Assembly (NCBI RefSeq): GCF_900106695.1
Contig: NZ_FNMZ01000010.1
Span: 1-64,000, forward strand
Length of the DNA stretch: 64,000 nt
Direction of reading: 5' to 3'
Origin: Albimonas donghaensis
Lineage (GTDB): Bacteria > Pseudomonadota > Alphaproteobacteria > Rhodobacterales > Rhodobacteraceae
Position 1 is the first letter of the stretch. Each line of letters starts with the position of its first letter. The translations under genes were made by a program, and so were the position numbers. A model generated the notes under the pieces. That model ran no database searches and had not been told where the DNA came from. It was given only the letters and a program-made list of their open reading frames with translations. Positions 44,235 to 53,705 of the stretch are shown here, piece after piece.

Positions 44235-45608
44235 ATGACCATAGAAAACGCCATCGCCACCCTGCGCGACCGCTTCGGCGACCAGCTGAGCACCGCCCAG
44301 GTCATCCGCGAGCATCACGGCCACGACGAGAGCTGGCACCCCGACGCGCTCCCCGATGCGGTGATCTTCCCCGAGACCACCGAACAGGTCTCCGAGATCG
44401 TGAAGATCTGCGCGGCCGAATCCTGCCCGATCACGCCCTGGGGCGTGGGCACCAGCCTCGAAGGTCACGCGCTGGCGGTGCAGGGGGGGATCAGCCTCGA
44501 CCTCGGGCGCATGAACAAGGTGCTGGAGGTCCACCAGGACGACATGGACGCCGTCGTCCAGCCCGGCATCACGCGTGAGGAGCTCAACGCCTATCTGCGC
44601 GACACCGGCCTGTTCTTCTCGGTCGATCCGGGCGCCAACGCCACGCTGGGCGGCATGGCGGCCACCCGCGCCTCGGGCACCAACGCCGTGCGCTACGGCA
44701 CCATGCGCGAGAACGTCATGGCGCTGGAAGCCGTCCTGCCCGACGGCCGCGTCATCCGCGCCGGATCGCGGGCCCGCAAATCCTCCACCGGCTATGACCT
44801 GAAGGGGCTGCTGGTCGGCTCCGAGGGCACGCTGGGCATCATCACCGAACTGACCGTGCGGCTCTGGGGCCAGCCGGAGGCGGTGTCGGCGGCCACCTGC
44901 GCCTTCGAAACCATCGAGGGCGCCGTCAACGCGGTCATCCAGACCATCCAGATGGGCGTGCCCGTGGCGCGGATCGAGTTTCTCGACCGCCGCTCGATCT
45001 CGGCGGTCAACGACTGGGGCAAGCTCGGCCTGCCCGACCAGCCGCACCTGTTCCTGGAATTCCACGGCTCCGAATCCGGGGTGAAGGAGCAGGCGGAAGT
45101 GTTCGGAGAGATCGCCGCCGACCATGGCGGGCTCGGCTTCAAATGGACCTCCAACGCCGAGGAGCGCGCCAACCTGTGGAAGGCCCGGCACAACTTCTTC
45201 TACGCCATGCGCGCGCAGCGGCCGGGCGCAAAGGGGATCTCCACCGATGTCTGCGTGCCGATCTCGCGGCTGGCGGAGATGCTGCTGGGCGCGCGCGCCG
45301 ACATGGAGGCGCTGGGCATGGACGGGGCGATCGTCGGCCATGTGGGGGACGGGAACTTCCACGCGGGTCTCAGCTTCGACCCCGACCGGCCGGAGGAGCT
45401 GAAGAAGGTCAAGCAGCTCGCCGGGACCTGGTGCGAGCGCGCGATCGCGCTGGGCGGCACCATGTCGGGGGAGCACGGGATCGGCGCCGGCAAGACGCCG
45501 TGGATGCGGGCCGAGCACGGGGCCGCGGTGGACCTGATGGTGGAGATCAAGCGGATGATCGACCCCAAGGGCATCTTCAATCCCGGCAAGATGCTGGACG
45601 TGAACTGA
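44235..45608 (+). CDS. FAD-linked oxidase (D-lactate dehydrogenase type)
   Basis: A 457-residue FAD-binding oxidoreductase of the GlcD/D-lactate dehydrogenase (cytochrome) type. The FAD domain has PWGVGTSLEGHA (70-81) and DPGANATLGGMAATRASGTNAVRYG near 134. The C-terminal substrate domain has VGHVGDGNFH near 368 and SGEHGIGAGK near 412, the histidines that act on the 2-hydroxyacid. It feeds electrons to cytochrome c or the quinone pool in relatives. A CTAGGCT box (44206-44212) and GGGAGG lie upstream. The next gene overlaps its stop by one base, so the two form an operon. Confidence 0.9.
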   Translation: MTIENAIATLRDRFGDQLSTAQVIREHHGHDESWHPDALPDAVIFPETTEQVSEIVKICAAESCPITPWGVGTSLEGHALAVQGGISLDLGRMNKVLEVHQDDMDAVVQPGITREELNAYLRDTGLFFSVDPGANATLGGMAATRASGTNAVRYGTMRENVMALEAVLPDGRVIRAGSRARKSSTGYDLKGLLVGSEGTLGIITELTVRLWGQPEAVSAATCAFETIEGAVNAVIQTIQMGVPVARIEFLDRRSISAVNDWGKLGLPDQPHLFLEFHGSESGVKEQAEVFGEIAADHGGLGFKWTSNAEERANLWKARHNFFYAMRAQRPGAKGISTDVCVPISRLAEMLLGARADMEALGMDGAIVGHVGDGNFHAGLSFDPDRPEELKKVKQLAGTWCERAIALGGTMSGEHGIGAGKTPWMRAEHGAAVDLMVEIKRMIDPKGIFNPGKMLDVN

Positions 45609-46096
45609 TGGCCGGCGCCGCGCCCGGCCCGAACCCGAATCCGGACCCGGAGGGCGAGGCCGCCCGGCTGGCCCGCGCCTTCCTCGCCTGCTGGTCGGCC
45701 CATGACGCGGAGGCGCTGGCCGCGCTGTTCGCGCGCGACGCGGATTTCGTGAACGTGGCGGGGCTGTGGTGGCATGGCGCGGGGCGGATCGGGCGAACCC
45801 ATGGCGTGGCCTTCCGGACCTATTTCGCCGGCGCCGTTCTGACCGAGGAACGGCTGGAGACCCGCGCGCTCGGCCCCTTCGCCGCCATCGCCCGGGTCCG
45901 CGCCCGGATGGAGGGCCAGATCGGCCCCGACGGCGCCGCCGCCGGTCCGCGCCGGGCGATGCTGATCTTCGTATGCGAGACGCGGCCCGAGGGCTGGCGC
46001 ATCGTCGCCGCCCAGAACACCGACATCGCCCCGGGCGCCGAGACGCGGGTGGCGGACGCCGATACCGGCGCCCTCGCCCCCGCCCGCTACGCCTGA
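45608..46096 (+). CDS. SnoaL-like (SgcJ/EcaC) protein
   Basis: A 162-residue cystatin-like protein of the SgcJ/EcaC/SnoaL group. ARAFLACWSAHDAEALAALFARDADFVNVAGLWWHG (20-55) is the conserved N-terminal helix and strand, followed by a long sheet. These domains are often small enzymes or binding proteins; this one has no signal peptide. Its ATG shares a base with the stop of the oxidase gene (TGATG), showing translational coupling. What it does with the oxidase is not known. Confidence 0.8.
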   Translation: MAGAAPGPNPNPDPEGEAARLARAFLACWSAHDAEALAALFARDADFVNVAGLWWHGAGRIGRTHGVAFRTYFAGAVLTEERLETRALGPFAAIARVRARMEGQIGPDGAAAGPRRAMLIFVCETRPEGWRIVAAQNTDIAPGAETRVADADTGALAPARYA

Positions 46097-46157
46097 CCGG
46101 CGCAAGACATCCCGGACCGGGGCGGATCAGATCCCGGCCAACCCAGGAGGAGTTCCC

Positions 46158-46592
46158 ATGACCGAAGCCTGTATCGACCCGACCCGAAGCGCCTTCGAGG
46201 CCTTCAAGGCCCTGCCCCGCGACGAGCCGCTGGCGATGCTCAACCTGGTCCGTTTCCGCGACCGCGCCGAATACGAGGCGGGCCATGCGCTCGCCGGCGC
46301 CGGGCTCACGGGCGCCGAGGCCTATGCCAATTACGGCCGCGACAGCGCGCCGGTGTTCTCGAAGGTGGGCGGCGCCATCGCCTGGCGCGGGGATTTCCGC
46401 TGCGTGCTGATCGGGCCGGAGGACGAGGCCTGGGACGAGGTCTTCGTGGCCAGCTACCCGACCGCCTCCTCCTTCCTCGCGATGGTCACCGACCCGGTCT
46501 ACCAGCAGGCGGTGAAGCACCGGCAGGCGGCGGTCGCGACGTCGCGCCTGATCCGCTGCGCGCCCGCCGAAGCCGGCGCCGTCTTCGGCTGA
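46158..46592 (+). CDS. DUF1330 domain-containing protein
   Basis: A 144-residue ferredoxin-like (dabb-type) protein of the DUF1330 family. LAMLNLVRFRDRAEY (25-39), then VGGAIAWRGDF, then FVASYPTASSFLAMVTDPVYQQAVKHR match the family. Function is unknown; related folds act as monooxygenases or isomerases. An AGGAGGAG ribosome site is perfect. It is the last of a run of three on the plus strand and converges with recN. Confidence 0.85.
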   Translation: MTEACIDPTRSAFEAFKALPRDEPLAMLNLVRFRDRAEYEAGHALAGAGLTGAEAYANYGRDSAPVFSKVGGAIAWRGDFRCVLIGPEDEAWDEVFVASYPTASSFLAMVTDPVYQQAVKHRQAAVATSRLIRCAPAEAGAVFG

Positions 46593-46724
46593 GCGCGGGC
46601 GCCCGGCCCCCGACGCGGCGCGTCCCTCAAGCGGGCGCCGCGCAGGCGGACCGGGCGCGGCCGGCGCGGTCGCGCAGGCGCGGCGCAGGACAGCGGCGGC
46701 GTGGGTCGAGAGGGGGGAGGGCGC

Positions 46725-48383
46725 CTAGCCCCCCAGCAGGGCGCGGGCGGCGTCGCGGGCGGCGTCGGTGACGGTCTCGCCGGCCAGCATGCGGGCGATC
46801 TCGTCCTCCCGCGCCGCGGGGGCCAGCACGGTGACTTCGGTGCGGGTCGTCTCCGCGTCCATCCGCTTTTCGATCCGGTAGTGCCGGTCCGCCCGCGCCG
46901 CCACCTGCGGCGAATGCGTGACCACCAGCACCTGCGCCCCGCCCGCGGCCAGCGCCGAGAGCCGCGCCCCCACCGCCGCCGCGGTGGCGCCGCCGACGCC
47001 GCGGTCGATCTCGTCGAAGATCATCGCCCGGCTGCCCTCGACCCCGCCGGAGAGACAGACCTTCAGCGCCAGCAGCACCCGACTCAGCTCGCCGCCCGAG
47101 GCGACCCTGGCCAGCGGCCCCGCCGGCGCGCCGGGATTGGCGGCGATGCGGAATTCCACGCGATCGAGCCCCTCCGGCCCCGGCGCGCCCTCGGCCACTT
47201 CGGTGGAGAACACCGCCCGGTCCAGCTTCAGGGGCGCCAACTCCCCCGTCACCGCCCGGTCGAGCCGGCCCGCCGCCTCGGCGCGAGCCGCGCGCAGACG
47301 CATCGCGCAGGCCCGCCAGCCCGCCTCGGCCTCCCGCGCCTCGGCCTCCAGCGCGCCCAGCCGGGCCTCGCCGCCGTCCAGCGCCTCCAGCCTCGCGGCG
47401 AAATCCGCGGCCAGCGCCGGCAGCGCCTCCACATCCACCCGATGCTTGCGCGCCAGCCCGCGCAGGGCGAAGAGCCGTTCCTCCGCCCGCTCCAGCCGCA
47501 TCGGGTCGAATTCCAGCGCGTCCAGCGCGGCCTCGATCCCCGACTGGGCTTCGCCAAGCTCGGTCAGCGCGCGTTCCAGCGCGGAGAGCGGCGCCTCCAG
47601 CCGGCCCTCGGCCGCGTCGGCGGCGTCGACCAGCCAGCGGGCGGCGTCGGCCATGCGGCCCTCGGCGCCCTCGTCGGGGCCGAGCGCCTGGGCGGCGCGG
47701 GCCACGTCCTCGCGGATGCGCTCGGCGGCCTTCATCAGCCGGCGCTCGGCGTCCAGCGCCTCGTCCTCGCCGGGCTGCGGGTCCAGCTCCGCCAGCTCGC
47801 CCGCCGCATGGCGCAGGAAATCCGCGTCGCGCTCCGCCTCCGCCGCCGCGGCCCGCGCCGTCTCCAGCGCCCGTTCGGCGACCCGCGCCTTGTCCCAGGC
47901 CGCCCGGCACTCCGCCAACACCCCCGCCACCCCGGCGAACGCGTCCAGGATCGCCCGGTGCCCGCGCGGGTTCAGCAGCCCGCGGTCGTCATGCTGGCCA
48001 TGGATCTCGATCAGGGTCTCGCCCACCGCCCGCAGCAGCTCCGCCGAGGCGCGCTGGTCGTTGACGAAGCCCGAGGCCCGCCCCCCCGACAGCCGCCGCC
48101 GCAGGATCACCGCGTCGCCCGAAGCCGAGATCCCGGCCTCGGCCATGATCTCTCGCGCCGGATGGCCTTCGGGACAGTCGAACTCGGCCGCGACCGAGCC
48201 CTCCTTCGCCCCGGCGCGCAGCATGTCGGCCCGCCCCGCGCCGCCCAGCGCCAGGCCCAGCGCGTCGAGCAGGATCGACTTGCCGGCCCCCGTCTCCCCG
48301 GTCAGTGCGTTCAGCCCCGCCGACAGGTCGAGCGAGAGCCGCTCGATCAGCACGATGTCCCTGATATCCAGGCTGCGAAGCAT
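46725..48383 (-). CDS. recN: DNA repair protein RecN
   Basis: A 552-residue SMC-like ATPase for double-strand break repair. The N-terminal head has Walker A GETGAGKS (29-36); the C-terminal head has the signature LARVASGGELSRVLLALK near 406 and Walker B MIFDEIDRGVGG near 435. Two coiled-coil arms (about 160-370) with alanine/glutamate runs lie between. RecN holds DNA ends for RecA-dependent repair. It follows bamD in the same direction with 20 bases between, an arrangement I know from Rhodobacteraceae. Confidence 0.95.
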   Translation of the reverse strand: MLRSLDIRDIVLIERLSLDLSAGLNALTGETGAGKSILLDALGLALGGAGRADMLRAGAKEGSVAAEFDCPEGHPAREIMAEAGISASGDAVILRRRLSGGRASGFVNDQRASAELLRAVGETLIEIHGQHDDRGLLNPRGHRAILDAFAGVAGVLAECRAAWDKARVAERALETARAAAAEAERDADFLRHAAGELAELDPQPGEDEALDAERRLMKAAERIREDVARAAQALGPDEGAEGRMADAARWLVDAADAAEGRLEAPLSALERALTELGEAQSGIEAALDALEFDPMRLERAEERLFALRGLARKHRVDVEALPALAADFAARLEALDGGEARLGALEAEAREAEAGWRACAMRLRAARAEAAGRLDRAVTGELAPLKLDRAVFSTEVAEGAPGPEGLDRVEFRIAANPGAPAGPLARVASGGELSRVLLALKVCLSGGVEGSRAMIFDEIDRGVGGATAAAVGARLSALAAGGAQVLVVTHSPQVAARADRHYRIEKRMDAETTRTEVTVLAPAAREDEIARMLAGETVTDAARDAARALLGG

Positions 48384-48403
48384 GGCGGGCCGCTCCCGCC
48401 GGC

Positions 48404-49243
48404 TCAGATCGTGTCGCCGGTGGTCACGCGGCGGAAGACCTTGGAGATCCAGCTCTCAGGGTCCTCGAACGGCGCGATGTCGGCGCCCTGCATCATGGCG
48501 TAGGTGGCCTCGTACCAGGGCGAGCCCGGATAATTGTGCCCCAGGATCGCCGCCGCGGTGCGGGCCTCGGATTCGATGCCCAGGCTCAGATAGGCCTCCA
48601 CCAGCCGGTGCAGCGCCTCCGGCGTCTGCGAGGTGGTCTGGTAGAAGCTGAGCACCGCCTTGAAGCGGTTGATGGCGGCGATGTAGTTGCCCTGGCCCAG
48701 ATAGTAGCGGCCGATGGCCATTTCCTTGCCCGCCAGCTGATCGCGGGCGAGGTCGATCTTCAGCCGCGCCTCGCGGGCGTATTCGCTGTTGGGATAGCGG
48801 CGGACCACTTCCTCCAGCTCCTGCAACGCGCGCTCGGTCGCGCCCTGGTCGCGGGCCACGTCGACGATCTGGTCGTAGAAGGACATGGCCACGATGTACT
48901 GGGCGTAGGCGGCTTCCGGGTCGGACGGGAAGAAGGAGATGTAGCGCTGGGCGGCGGCCACGGCGCTGTCGAACTCGCCCGCCTGGTAATAGGAGAAGGC
49001 GGCCATGATCATCGCCCGCTTGGACCACTCCGAATAGGGGTGGACGCGCTCCAGCTCCTCGAAGGCCTGGGCGGCCTGCATCTCGTCGCCGGCGTTCAGC
49101 AGCGCCTCGCCCTCGGCGTAGATCTCGGCGGCGGAGCGCCCGGCATAGGGGTCGTAGAACGGGTCCTTGTCGTCGTCGGAGCAGGCGGCCAGGGTCGCGA
49201 GAACGAGGGCCAGGGCCAGCCTGGCCGGAGAGAAGCGGATCAT
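48404..49243 (-). CDS. bamD: outer membrane assembly factor BamD
   Basis: BamD is the essential lipoprotein of the BAM complex that inserts beta-barrel proteins. The 279-residue chain has a signal peptide with lipobox LAAC (Cys21), so it is anchored in the periplasmic leaflet of the outer membrane. Five TPR-type repeats follow, seen in AAEIYAEGEALLNAGDEMQAAQAFEEL, AAFSYYQAGEFDSAVAAAQ, AARLKID... and YYLGQGNYIAAINRFKAVL. Length and content are standard. Upstream of recN on the same transcript. Confidence 0.94.
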   Translation of the reverse strand: MIRFSPARLALALVLATLAACSDDDKDPFYDPYAGRSAAEIYAEGEALLNAGDEMQAAQAFEELERVHPYSEWSKRAMIMAAFSYYQAGEFDSAVAAAQRYISFFPSDPEAAYAQYIVAMSFYDQIVDVARDQGATERALQELEEVVRRYPNSEYAREARLKIDLARDQLAGKEMAIGRYYLGQGNYIAAINRFKAVLSFYQTTSQTPEALHRLVEAYLSLGIESEARTAAAILGHNYPGSPWYEATYAMMQGADIAPFEDPESWISKVFRRVTTGDTI

Positions 49244-49347
49244 CGCGAGGCGGTCCTTTGTTCGGCTTCCAGCTTGGGTCCGCCCGCGGCGGGGCCCCGA
49301 ATTCCGGCGGGGCGCGCGCTGGCGGCGCGCGGCCCCGGTCCCCGGGT

Positions 49348-50445
49348 TTACGCGGTCAGGCGGGGCGGTCGCAAGGGCGGGCGGACCGGATCGTCCAGGA
49401 TCGCGCGGGCGTGACGGGCGGCGAGCCGGGGGGCGAGGATCAGGCCGGGATGCGCGAAGAGCAGGCCCAGCCCCTCCGCGCCCGCCACGGGGCCGAGGAT
49501 CGGGGCGCCGCCCGCGGGCATGGGCCGCAGCCCGATCCGGGCCGCCGGCGGGCCGGGCCGGAGGGGACCGGCGAAGGCCGCGCGGATCGCCGCCGCCGCG
49601 CGGCGACCGGCGGCGGGCCCGTCGGAGGCGGAGGCCGCGCCGGTCAGCCCGCTCCCGAACCCGAAGCGCGTCCCGGCGCGCCCTCCCGGCCGGATCTCGA
49701 ACCCGGGGCCGGAGATCACCGCATCGGGAACCCCCGCCCCGCCGGAGGGAAACTCCAGCCGGACCGCGGGGGAGAGGCGCAGGGCGCCCGCCGCCTCAGG
49801 CAAACCCGCCTCCGTCAGCAGCGCCGCGCTCCCCGCCCCGGCGCAGAGCGTCACGTGATCGGCGCGGATCGGGCCGGCGGCGGTCTCGATCCCCCGGACG
49901 CGGCCCGCCTCGATCACCAGGCGCTCGGCGCGCAGGCCGAAGGTGATGCAGGCGCCGGCGGCGCGGGCGGCGGTCAGCAGGGCGCGGACGGCGCGCTCGG
50001 GCTCGACCACCGCGCTGCGCGGCTCCAGCGCGGCGAGCGCGGGCGGGCGGCGAAGCTGCGGGAACCGCGCGGCGATGGCGGGGCGGGTCAGCAGACGGGC
50101 GCCGGCGCGACGGGCGAGCGCGCGGGTCTCCGCCGGGCGCGCCGCCCAGGTCAGCGCCGGAAGCTCCCGCAGTCCCGTGGCGCCGCGCAGGTCCCGGTCC
50201 AGCCGCCGCCAGTCGGCCAGCGCCGCGCGCCGCTCGGCCAGGGTCGCCGCGTCGGCGGAGGCCGGGGCCATCAGCATGTTGAGCCAGCCGAACGCGGCCC
50301 CGGTGCAGCCGGCGGCGGGGCCGGCCGCGGCCTCGACCAGCCGCACCCGCGCGCCGCGCCGGGCCAGGTCCAGCGCCAGCGCCGCGCCGGCGATTCCCGC
50401 GCCCACGATCAGCACGGCGGGGCGGGCGGCGGAGTCGCGGGACAT
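49348..50445 (-). CDS. FAD-dependent oxidoreductase (DAO family)
   Basis: A 365-residue D-amino acid oxidase-like flavoenzyme. GAGIAGAALALDLARRGA (13-30) is the dinucleotide fold, EAAAGPAAGCTGAAFGW follows, and GRAGTRFGFGSG and PILGPV mark the C-terminal FAD region. It probably oxidises an amino acid or amine, but the substrate is unknown. It sits between lpxC and bamD, where many alphaproteobacteria have no such gene, so it looks like an insertion into the cell-envelope cluster. The start at 50445 is the second ATG (50514 is the first); the added part is not conserved in character. Confidence 0.78.
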   Translation of the reverse strand: MSRDSAARPAVLIVGAGIAGAALALDLARRGARVRLVEAAAGPAAGCTGAAFGWLNMLMAPASADAATLAERRAALADWRRLDRDLRGATGLRELPALTWAARPAETRALARRAGARLLTRPAIAARFPQLRRPPALAALEPRSAVVEPERAVRALLTAARAAGACITFGLRAERLVIEAGRVRGIETAAGPIRADHVTLCAGAGSAALLTEAGLPEAAGALRLSPAVRLEFPSGGAGVPDAVISGPGFEIRPGGRAGTRFGFGSGLTGAASASDGPAAGRRAAAAIRAAFAGPLRPGPPAARIGLRPMPAGGAPILGPVAGAEGLGLLFAHPGLILAPRLAARHARAILDDPVRPPLRPPRLTA

Positions 50446-50525
50446 GCGGGATGACCGGAACAGCGGATGCGGAAACGCCCGCCCCGCGGTCGGCGGGACG
50501 GGCGTGGAAAGCATGGCGTCGCGGA

Positions 50526-51422
50526 TCAGGCGGCGGCGCGCAGGCCCATCACGTCATGAGCGGGCATGCCGTCGACCTCGAACCGCCAGGCGTCGGGCCG
50601 GGCGAACAGCGCGCGCAGGATGAGGTTGTTCATCTCGTGCCCGCCGCGCCGGCCGATATAGCGGCCGATGATCGGAGCGCCGGCCAGCGCCAGGTCGCCC
50701 ACCGCGTCCAGCATCTTGTGGCGCACGAATTCGTCGGGACGGCGCAGCCCCTCGGGGTTCACCACCGCGTCGCCATCGACCACGATCGCATTGGCCAGCG
50801 ACCCGCCCAGCGCCAGCCCCGCCTGCTGCATCGCCTCGACCTCGGCCTTGCGGCAGAAGGTGCGGCAGTCGGCGAGATGCTCCATGAAGGCGCCGTTGAC
50901 CAGCGTCAGGTTCAGCGACTGGGCGCCGATGGCCTTGTCGGCGAAGTCGATGCCGAAATCGATCTCGAAGCGGGACGCGGGCTCAAGGCGCGCGGTGCGG
51001 CCGTGATCCTCGATCTCCACCGGGCGAAGGATGCGGATGGCCCGCGCCTCCCCATGCACGGCGCGCAGGCCGGCGCCGCGGATCGCCTCGGCGAAGGCCG
51101 CGGCGGAGCCGTCCATGATCGGGATCTCGGGGCCGTCGATCTCCACCAGCGCGTTGCCCACGCCGCAGCCGGCGAGCGCGGCCATGATGTGTTCGATGGT
51201 CGAGACCGAGACGCCTTCGCGGTTGGAGATCACGGTGCACAGGCGGGTGTCGGACACGAGGTCCCAGCGCGCCTGGATCATCGGATCGCGGTCGGTCACG
51301 TCGACCCGCTTGAACCAGATGCCGTAATTGCCCGAGGCGGGCAGGATGCGCAGCCGCGCCGGTCGGCCCGAGTGGAGCCCCTGGCCGCGGAATTCGATCG
51401 CGTTGCGTACCGTCGCCTGCAT
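50526..51422 (-). CDS. lpxC: UDP-3-O-acyl-N-acetylglucosamine deacetylase
   Basis: LpxC catalyses the committed zinc-dependent deacetylation step of lipid A synthesis. Over 298 residues the zinc ligands are His78 (in IEHIMAAL), His235 and Asp239 (in HKMLDAVGDLAL), with Asp243 and the general acid His262 (in GGHEMNN) in place, matching E. coli His79, His238, Asp242, Asp246 and His265. The start at 51422 has GAGGG 8 bases upstream; 51440 would add six residues without a good site. Tandem terminators separate it from ftsZ upstream, so it has its own promoter in 51423-51745. Confidence 0.96.
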   Translation of the reverse strand: MQATVRNAIEFRGQGLHSGRPARLRILPASGNYGIWFKRVDVTDRDPMIQARWDLVSDTRLCTVISNREGVSVSTIEHIMAALAGCGVGNALVEIDGPEIPIMDGSAAAFAEAIRGAGLRAVHGEARAIRILRPVEIEDHGRTARLEPASRFEIDFGIDFADKAIGAQSLNLTLVNGAFMEHLADCRTFCRKAEVEAMQQAGLALGGSLANAIVVDGDAVVNPEGLRRPDEFVRHKMLDAVGDLALAGAPIIGRYIGRRGGHEMNNLILRALFARPDAWRFEVDGMPAHDVMGLRAAA

Positions 51423-51629
51423 GTCGCCCTCTTGGTTCAAGAAGCTGCGCCCGCCTCGCCGTCCGGCTTGTCCGGCCCCGGTTTCCCGGCGCGTCCCCGC
51501 TTGGGGCCGCCCCTGTTTCCGAGCCGCGTCGGAGGCTTTTTCGTTGCTCTGGAGGTAGCGGCGGGGGGTCTCAAGGACAAATCAAGGTTTGCAACGCTTT
51601 GCGACAGAAAGCTCACAGAGGGGCGCCAA

Positions 51630-51652
51630 GTTTCTGAAATTGCTACAGAAAC
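51630..51652. promoter_or_regulatory. inverted repeat in the lpxC promoter region
   Basis: GTTTCTG (51630-51636) and CAGAAAC (51646-51652) are a perfect 7-bp inverted repeat with a 9-base spacer, about 210 bases upstream of the lpxC start. Possible operator. Confidence 0.35.
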
Positions 51653-51745
51653 AATCATCACGGAGCGGTCACGAAACCCGAAAGCCAAGTGTCGGAACGC
51701 GCAGGAAAAATCGGGGCGAGAGGCGACGGAGAAAGGGGCGCCGCG

Positions 51746-51779
51746 CAAAAAGGCGCCCGACCTTGGGAGGCCGGGCGCC
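51746..51779 (-). terminator. second terminator after ftsZ
   Basis: Minus-strand stem 51769-51779 with 51752-51762 (11 bp, one G-U type mismatch), followed directly by TTTTTGCGC. A textbook rho-independent terminator, about 55 bases beyond the first. Confidence 0.8.
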
Positions 51780-51831
51780 GCAGGTGCGTCGAGCGGTTCG
51801 GAATGGCGGCGGCGAGGCGCCCGCCCTCCCG

Positions 51832-51879
51832 GAGCGGAAAGACGCCTGCGGCCGGGGAAAGCGCCCGGCCGCAGGCGTC
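51832..51879 (-). terminator. first terminator after ftsZ
   Basis: Minus-strand perfect 16-bp stem (51864-51879 with 51841-51856) with a 7-base loop, followed by TTTCCGCTC. It begins five bases after the ftsZ stop. Confidence 0.75.
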
Positions 51880-51883
51880 GGGG

Positions 51884-53563
51884 TCAGTTGGCCTGGCGGC
51901 GCAGGAAGGCCGGGATCTCGCGCTGGCGATCGGCTTCGGCCGGGTCGTCCTGGCGGGCGTTCAGGCTGGGCTCGCCCCGCGCCGGCTGGGCGCGGCCGGC
52001 CTCGGCCTGGTTGGCCCCGGTCATGCGGTGGATCAGGCTGTTGATCCCGAAGCGCGCCCGGTCGCCCTGCGGAGCGCCGGCGGCGACCGGCGCGGGGGCC
52101 GGCTGCGGCTGGGGCTGGGCCTGCGGGGCCGGACGCCGCGCCGCCGGATCGCCGGGATGCGCGACCGCGGCGTGCAGCCGGGCCCGGGTCGCCTCGCTCG
52201 GCTCGCCGCGGGGGGCGGGCGCCGCCTGGGTCGGGGCCGGGGCGCGGGCCGCGGTGGCCGCTGTCTCCGCCGCGGGGGCGATGAAGGCGCCGCCGTGGTC
52301 ATAGGGGCTGGCCGGCTCCGGCGCGGGCTCGGCGCGGGCGGCGGTCATCGGGGCCTCGTCGAGGTCGAAGCTCGGCGAGGTCATCGGGGCCGCCGGCTGC
52401 GGGGCCGGAGCGACAGCGGCAGCGGGCGCGGGCTGGGGCGTGACCTGGGGCTGGGGCGCGGGGGCCTCGACCCTCTCGGCCGCGACGGGCGCGGGCTCGG
52501 CCGGCGCGGCGGCGACCGCAGGGGCCTCGGGCGCGGCCTGGCGCGGGGCCTCGAGCTCGACCCGGCGCACGGGACGCGGGGTCTCGCGCTGCACGTCCTC
52601 GGCCTCGATGCCGGTGGCCACCACCGACACGCGCATGACGCCGTCGATATCCGGGTCCAGCGTCGAGCCGACGATGATGTTCGCCTCCGGGTCCACTTCC
52701 TGACGGATGCGGTTGGCGGCCTCGTCCAGCTCGAACAGGGTCAGGTCGTAGCCGCCGGTGATGTTGATCAGCACGCCCTTGGCGCCCTTGAGGCTGATCT
52801 CGTCCAGCAGCGGGTTGGCGATGGCCTTCTCGGCGGCCTGGATGGCGCGATCCTCGCCCTCGGCCTCGCCGGTGCCCATCATGGCCTTGCCCATCTCGTC
52901 CATCACCGAGCGCACGTCGGCGAAGTCGAGGTTGATGAGGCCCGGACGGACCATCAGGTCGGTCACGCCCTTCACGCCCTGGTAGAGCACGTCGTCGGCC
53001 ATCATGAAGGCGTCGGCGAAGGTGGTCCGCTCATTCGCCAGCCGGAACAGGTTCTGGTTGGGAATGATGATCAGCGTGTCGACGACGCGCTGCAGCTCCT
53101 CCACCCCGGACTCGGCGAAGCGCATGCGCTTGGTGCCCTCGAAGTGGAACGGCTTGGTCACGACGCCGACGGTCAGCACGCCCATTTCGCGCGCGGCGCG
53201 GGCGATCACGGGGGCGGCGCCGGTGCCGGTGCCGCCGCCCATGCCGGCGGTGATGAAGCACATATGGGCGCCGGCGAGGCTGTCGACGATCTCTTCGATC
53301 GATTCCTCGGCGGCCGAGCAGCCCACCGTCGGCTTGGCGCCCGCGCCCAGCCCCTGGGTGGTCGCGGCGCCGAGCTGGATCCGGCGGGTGGCCTGGCTCT
53401 GCTGCAGCGCCTGCGCGTCGGTGTTGGCCGCAACGAAATCGACGCCGTCGAGGGCCTTGTCGATCATGTTGTTGACGGCGTTGCCGCCGGCGCCGCCGAC
53501 GCCGAAGACGGTGATCCGGGGCCGGAGCTCGGTCTGCTCCGGAATCATCAGAGTAAGGGACAT
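51884..53563 (-). CDS. ftsZ: cell division protein FtsZ
   Basis: FtsZ is the tubulin-like GTPase that forms the division ring. The GTP-binding signature GGGTGTG is at 109-115 and the T7 loop [10 protein letters not shown] at 211-220 supplies the catalytic Asp. A long disordered linker rich in Ala, Pro and Gln (about 325-545) joins the core to the C-terminal peptide IPAFLRRQ (550-557) that binds FtsA. The total of 559 residues is much longer than E. coli FtsZ (383) but normal for alphaproteobacteria. It lies downstream of ftsA with a 341-base gap that holds a candidate promoter, and is followed by two terminators. Confidence 0.97.
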   Translation of the reverse strand: MSLTLMIPEQTELRPRITVFGVGGAGGNAVNNMIDKALDGVDFVAANTDAQALQQSQATRRIQLGAATTQGLGAGAKPTVGCSAAEESIEEIVDSLAGAHMCFITAGMGGGTGTGAAPVIARAAREMGVLTVGVVTKPFHFEGTKRMRFAESGVEELQRVVDTLIIIPNQNLFRLANERTTFADAFMMADDVLYQGVKGVTDLMVRPGLINLDFADVRSVMDEMGKAMMGTGEAEGEDRAIQAAEKAIANPLLDEISLKGAKGVLINITGGYDLTLFELDEAANRIRQEVDPEANIIVGSTLDPDIDGVMRVSVVATGIEAEDVQRETPRPVRRVELEAPRQAAPEAPAVAAAPAEPAPVAAERVEAPAPQPQVTPQPAPAAAVAPAPQPAAPMTSPSFDLDEAPMTAARAEPAPEPASPYDHGGAFIAPAAETAATAARAPAPTQAAPAPRGEPSEATRARLHAAVAHPGDPAARRPAPQAQPQPQPAPAPVAAGAPQGDRARFGINSLIHRMTGANQAEAGRAQPARGEPSLNARQDDPAEADRQREIPAFLRRQAN

Positions 53564-53664
53564 GGCGCCCGCCTGTTATTTGCTGACGTCCCCGCCGGAC
53601 ACGCTCACGGAATCTGTCGCCCGGATGCGTGCAGGTAGGGAGGTCGGTTGCCGCTCGATTTCGC

Positions 53665-53689
53665 CGCGATCCTTTTTGGACGGATCGCG
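53665..53689 (-). promoter_or_regulatory. hairpin in the ftsZ leader
   Basis: CGCGATCC (53665-53672) and GGATCGCG (53682-53689) form a perfect 8-bp stem with a 9-base loop, about 100 bases ahead of the ftsZ start and just downstream of the candidate promoter, so it would lie at the 5' end of the ftsZ mRNA. Confidence 0.4.
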
Positions 53690-53705
53690 TCTTTCATTGC
53701 CGGCC

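Larger units (their letters stand above)
51423..51883. other. ftsZ-lpxC intergenic region
   Basis: 461 bases. The ftsZ side holds two minus-strand terminators (51832-51879 and 51746-51779). The rest is less GC-rich and should contain the lpxC promoter; an inverted repeat GTTTCTG/CAGAAAC at 51630-51652 is a possible operator. No gene. Confidence 0.6.
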
